A stretch of DNA of 64,000 bases from an uncultured Eubacterium sp. (GTDB lineage: Bacteria > Bacillota > Clostridia > Lachnospirales > Lachnospiraceae). The position numbers and the translations under genes were made by a program. Shown here piece by piece: positions 61,633-64,000 of the stretch (position 1 is the stretch's first letter; every line of letters starts with the position of its first letter). The DNA lies in NCBI GenBank assembly GCA_910589595.1, contig CAJUTM010000013.1:1-64000 (forward strand), written 5' to 3'. Below the pieces are notes generated by a model. It saw only the letters and a program-made list of their open reading frames with translations. It was not told the DNA's origin and did not search any database.

Positions 61633-63006
61633 CTATGCCGTGTAATCTACGACACTGTTAGCGTCTCTTCTATCCGATGCCGTCATATTAGTCTCCGTCA
61701 CGGCGTTTTCATCTTCCGATAGTTCGTCGTCCGAACGGAATCTTCGATTCTGTTTCCTGTCTTTACCAGTCTCCTGCTGCTCCTGATTTTCTTTCTTCAA
61801 ACCAAATTCAGCAACTGTAACTTCCACTTCTTCTACCTTCAATCCCTGTTCGGCAAATGTTTCTTTCAGCGTCATCATCTGGCTTTCCAACGCATTCTTC
61901 GCCATCTGATTCTCAACAACCATCGTCGCTGTCGCTATGCCGCCTGTCGTGGCTACTGTTAAATTCACCCGTCCCAGATTGGCCGGATTTAACTGCATCT
62001 CCATGCTTGTCGTCATCGGCATTACACGTATTTTCACCTGACGCACAACCTGTTCCACAATCCGCGTCATCGTCTGCAGTTCCGACATATCTTCGGCGTT
62101 ACTTACTTTTTCCAGCGCCTGCGACAGTTTATCGGTAAATGTTGCCGCTGCCTGTTCATGCAGTTCTGTCGGCGGTAATGCAGTTTCGGAAGAATTTGTC
62201 ATGCCCTCTTTCGTATAAGCGGAAGAGTCGTCTTCTCCTCCCTCATTCTGCTGCAGCTCTTCTTCCACAATAACCGGCATACTCTCCAGACCTTTTACAT
62301 CCTGTGGTAATTCTTCCGGTTCTGTTACCGACTGCGCCGCCTGCTGCATCTGCTCCGCAAAGTTAAGCATTAAGTCCTTTGGCAAGTCGGCTACTTGTTC
62401 CGGTTTTACCCCGAAGCCCTCTGCCAGAATATTGGTAAGTTCTTCTCTCAGCTGCCCGATTTCCTGATTCAGCGTGTCATTCGTGAGAATTGCCGCCGTA
62501 TCTTCAATCCCGTGGACACCCATGACAAATTTTTGTATCGCGCCGGTGTCTGCCAGAACAATTGTATTGTTCTGTACCTGAAACAGCATATCCTGTAACT
62601 GCATTCCCAACTGCTCCATCACATCGGTGAGCTCCTCGTCGGATAATCCGAAAAACTCCTGCAGCATAGTCATCATCTGCGCCATCATTTCCGACATATC
62701 AACGTCTTCTATTGTTCCGGAAACGGCGTTTTCCTGCGCCATCAACGGCTTCTTTGCCATCTCGCCGGCCGCTTTCGCATCCGGACACTTTGACTCCATG
62801 TCATTTTTGGCGGTAAGCTGCTTATTACCCGTGATATCCGCCTTCGCCGATACAGGCAACGCTTCTTTTGTGCCGACGGCCGCCGATACTTTCGAGGCAT
62901 GCGTGTCCATAAAGCTGTCAAATGCAGAATCGCTTGCTTTTGTAGTTTTGCCGGACATCTTTGCACTGCTCCCTGACATAATCAGCGATATCCCCTGTGT
63001 CTTCAT
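61633..63006 (-). CDS. fliK: Flagellar hook-length control protein FliK
   Basis: Secreted ruler that ends hook growth by switching FlhB. Long low-complexity N-terminal two thirds and the conserved C-terminal FliK domain (LNPANLGRVNLTVATTGG, TATMVVENQMAKNALES). 457 residues. Start 63006 is eight bases after GGGAGGG; 63036 is alternative. Confidence 0.88.
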   Translation of the reverse strand: MKTQGISLIMSGSSAKMSGKTTKASDSAFDSFMDTHASKVSAAVGTKEALPVSAKADITGNKQLTAKNDMESKCPDAKAAGEMAKKPLMAQENAVSGTIEDVDMSEMMAQMMTMLQEFFGLSDEELTDVMEQLGMQLQDMLFQVQNNTIVLADTGAIQKFVMGVHGIEDTAAILTNDTLNQEIGQLREELTNILAEGFGVKPEQVADLPKDLMLNFAEQMQQAAQSVTEPEELPQDVKGLESMPVIVEEELQQNEGGEDDSSAYTKEGMTNSSETALPPTELHEQAAATFTDKLSQALEKVSNAEDMSELQTMTRIVEQVVRQVKIRVMPMTTSMEMQLNPANLGRVNLTVATTGGIATATMVVENQMAKNALESQMMTLKETFAEQGLKVEEVEVTVAEFGLKKENQEQQETGKDRKQNRRFRSDDELSEDENAVTETNMTASDRRDANSVVDYTA

Positions 63007-63108
63007 CTCTTTCCCTCCTTTCTTCTTTGAAATCATCTACGAAATGTTTATCGACCAATCACAGACAATTCTTTAGTAAAAAAAGAAAGAAAACTGCTTT
63101 GGCGACGC

Positions 63109-63864
63109 CTACTGTTTCATGGAAGTCATCTTTGTCGTAATCTGAGCCGCTATATTTGGCGCCATATTATTCATAATAAGCGCTCGCTTTGAGGACTGCA
63201 TGCTGCCGAGAATCTTTGCCACTAAATTCAAGTCGTTCGTCATTTCAGATAACACGGCCGCCGCGTTTGCAGGCTCCATTTTCCCGTACATTTCCGCCTG
63301 ATTCTTAATTTCCTGCGAGTACTCATAATCTTTGCACACTTCGCGGTATATTTCTTCCGCCGTGTCCGGATTAATCTCCTCGTAGTATGTCTTATATGTT
63401 TCGGCGTCCGGCGCCTTGTCGTTATACACTACGTTTTTGTCAAATTCTTTGACGCGTTCGGAAAAAGCCTTTTTCTCTTCATCAAATTTTTTGTAGCGGC
63501 TCAGCTCGGCCTTTAATTGCTCAATCTCGCTGTTGTTAGCGCTGTCAGCGCTGTTATTGGCCGCCAGCCTGCTTTGCAATTCACGGATTTTTGCATTTGC
63601 TTCCGTCAGATTATCATATTCTTCCAGCTCTTCTTTTTTTGCTCCGGCCGGTTCCGGAAGAATCCAGTTTACAACCGGTACATCTTTTAAGGCAGGATAG
63701 AGAACCTCGCTGCCAAAATTGCCGACATCCAGCTTTATTAATACGCCGAAAACAGCCAGCCAGATTATTATAATCGCGCAGACAATAAGAACCGTCACAA
63801 TCTTGCCGCCGGTACTCTCATCATTGCTCAATTCCTTTTCCTTATCCTTGTCTTTCTTTGCCAT
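63109..63864 (-). CDS. MotE/YlxF-like flagellar protein with MgtE-N-type domain
   Basis: Membrane segment about residues 22-45, a coiled coil (about 80-130), then a C-terminal domain resembling MgtE N (KILGSMQSSKRALIMNNMAP). YlxF/MotE homologues help stator assembly. 251 residues. It lies between fliJ and fliK. Confidence 0.82.
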   Translation of the reverse strand: MAKKDKDKEKELSNDESTGGKIVTVLIVCAIIIIWLAVFGVLIKLDVGNFGSEVLYPALKDVPVVNWILPEPAGAKKEELEEYDNLTEANAKIRELQSRLAANNSADSANNSEIEQLKAELSRYKKFDEEKKAFSERVKEFDKNVVYNDKAPDAETYKTYYEEINPDTAEEIYREVCKDYEYSQEIKNQAEMYGKMEPANAAAVLSEMTNDLNLVAKILGSMQSSKRALIMNNMAPNIAAQITTKMTSMKQ

Positions 63865-63892
63865 AGGTGTTCACCCGTCCTTTCTCTTAATC

Positions 63893-64000
63893 TCAATCGC
63901 TATCTGTTCCGTAACGATAACTTACTAACTCATCCACTTCTTTCTGCTCGCGCAGATTTTCTTCCAGACGGAACTTCTCAAAGGCATGTTCGCGAAGTTT
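63893..64000 (-). CDS. fliJ: Flagellar export chaperone FliJ, C-terminal end (partial)
   Basis: The last 35 codons of a minus-strand gene that continues beyond the right edge: LREHAFEKFRLEENLREQKE and DELVSYRYG before the stop at 63893. FliJ is the coiled-coil export chaperone/ATPase cofactor; the position before ylxF/fliK and the charged helical pattern support it. No other part can be checked here. Confidence 0.75.
   Translation of the reverse strand, partial: KLREHAFEKFRLEENLREQKEVDELVSYRYGTDSD

Overview
The window reads as chromosome of a motile, spore-forming, low-to-moderate GC Firmicute, most likely a Lachnospiraceae member of the Roseburia/Eubacterium/Butyrivibrio type. The evidence is spore genes (spoIIP, gpr, SleB-type cell wall hydrolases), a CIRCE-controlled groESL operon, a T-box on pheST, a Clostridia-type fla/che operon with FlhF/FlhG, FliY and CheD, and small protein families that I associate with this family. 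Nearly everything lies on the minus strand.

Layout. 1-3115: the N-terminal ~1038 residues of a secreted YD/RHS-repeat protein that runs off the left edge. 3.6-7.4 kb: class V aminotransferase, histidine phosphatase, a LytTR regulator and two divergent XRE regulators. 7.4-13.5 kb: spoIIP-gpr, rpsT, dCMP deaminase, amidase, guaB. 13.0-15.5 kb: groES-groEL plus a membrane protein. 15.8-26.7 kb: a Cys-rich duplicated protein, a DUF2225-like protein, glnS, a secreted CE1-like esterase, Fic, two SleB-like hydrolases, thrC with a eukaryote-type hisA, and an AP2-like protein. 26.3-31.1 kb: pheS-pheT-vanZ-like operon behind a Phe T-box. 31.1-34.4 kb: an island that looks like a conjugative-element scar (ArdA-like, RHH-like and AbrB-like proteins, a six-copy 10-bp repeat) abutting a C-terminal fragment of degV. 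34.5-36.2 kb: rpsB-tsf. 36.4-64 kb: an almost uninterrupted flagellar/chemotaxis operon, in transcription order fliJ (partial), motE/ylxF, fliK, flgD, a TIGR02530-type gene, flgE, flbD, motA, motB, fliL, fliM, fliY, cheY, fliO, fliP, fliQ, fliR, flhB, flhA, flhF, flhG, pilZ, cheB, cheA, cheW, cheD, a small membrane gene, fliA, a DUF342 gene and three accessory genes.

How the parts work together. The right half encodes flagellar export (FliOPQR-FlhAB), switch (FliM/FliY), stator (MotAB), hook (FlgD, FlgE, FliK), placement (FlhF/FlhG), chemotaxis signalling (CheA/W/Y/B/D, with FliY as likely CheY-P phosphatase) and sigma-28. The left half is mainly housekeeping and sporulation genes with a few accessory loci.

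Most unusual observations: a hairpin element present three times (near 3.6, 4.8 and 58.8 kb) with a shared loop core and differing but complementary arms; a HIS6-type HisA next to thrC; an AP2 / degenerate HNH / AP2 protein; a duplicated CxxC...GFCxxH protein; a Fic protein with a C-terminal autoinhibitory motif; the degV/mobile-element scar with its TGACCAACTT cluster. I see no CRISPR array, tRNA or rRNA gene. No wholly new multi-gene system is obvious; the hairpin family is the best candidate for something undescribed.
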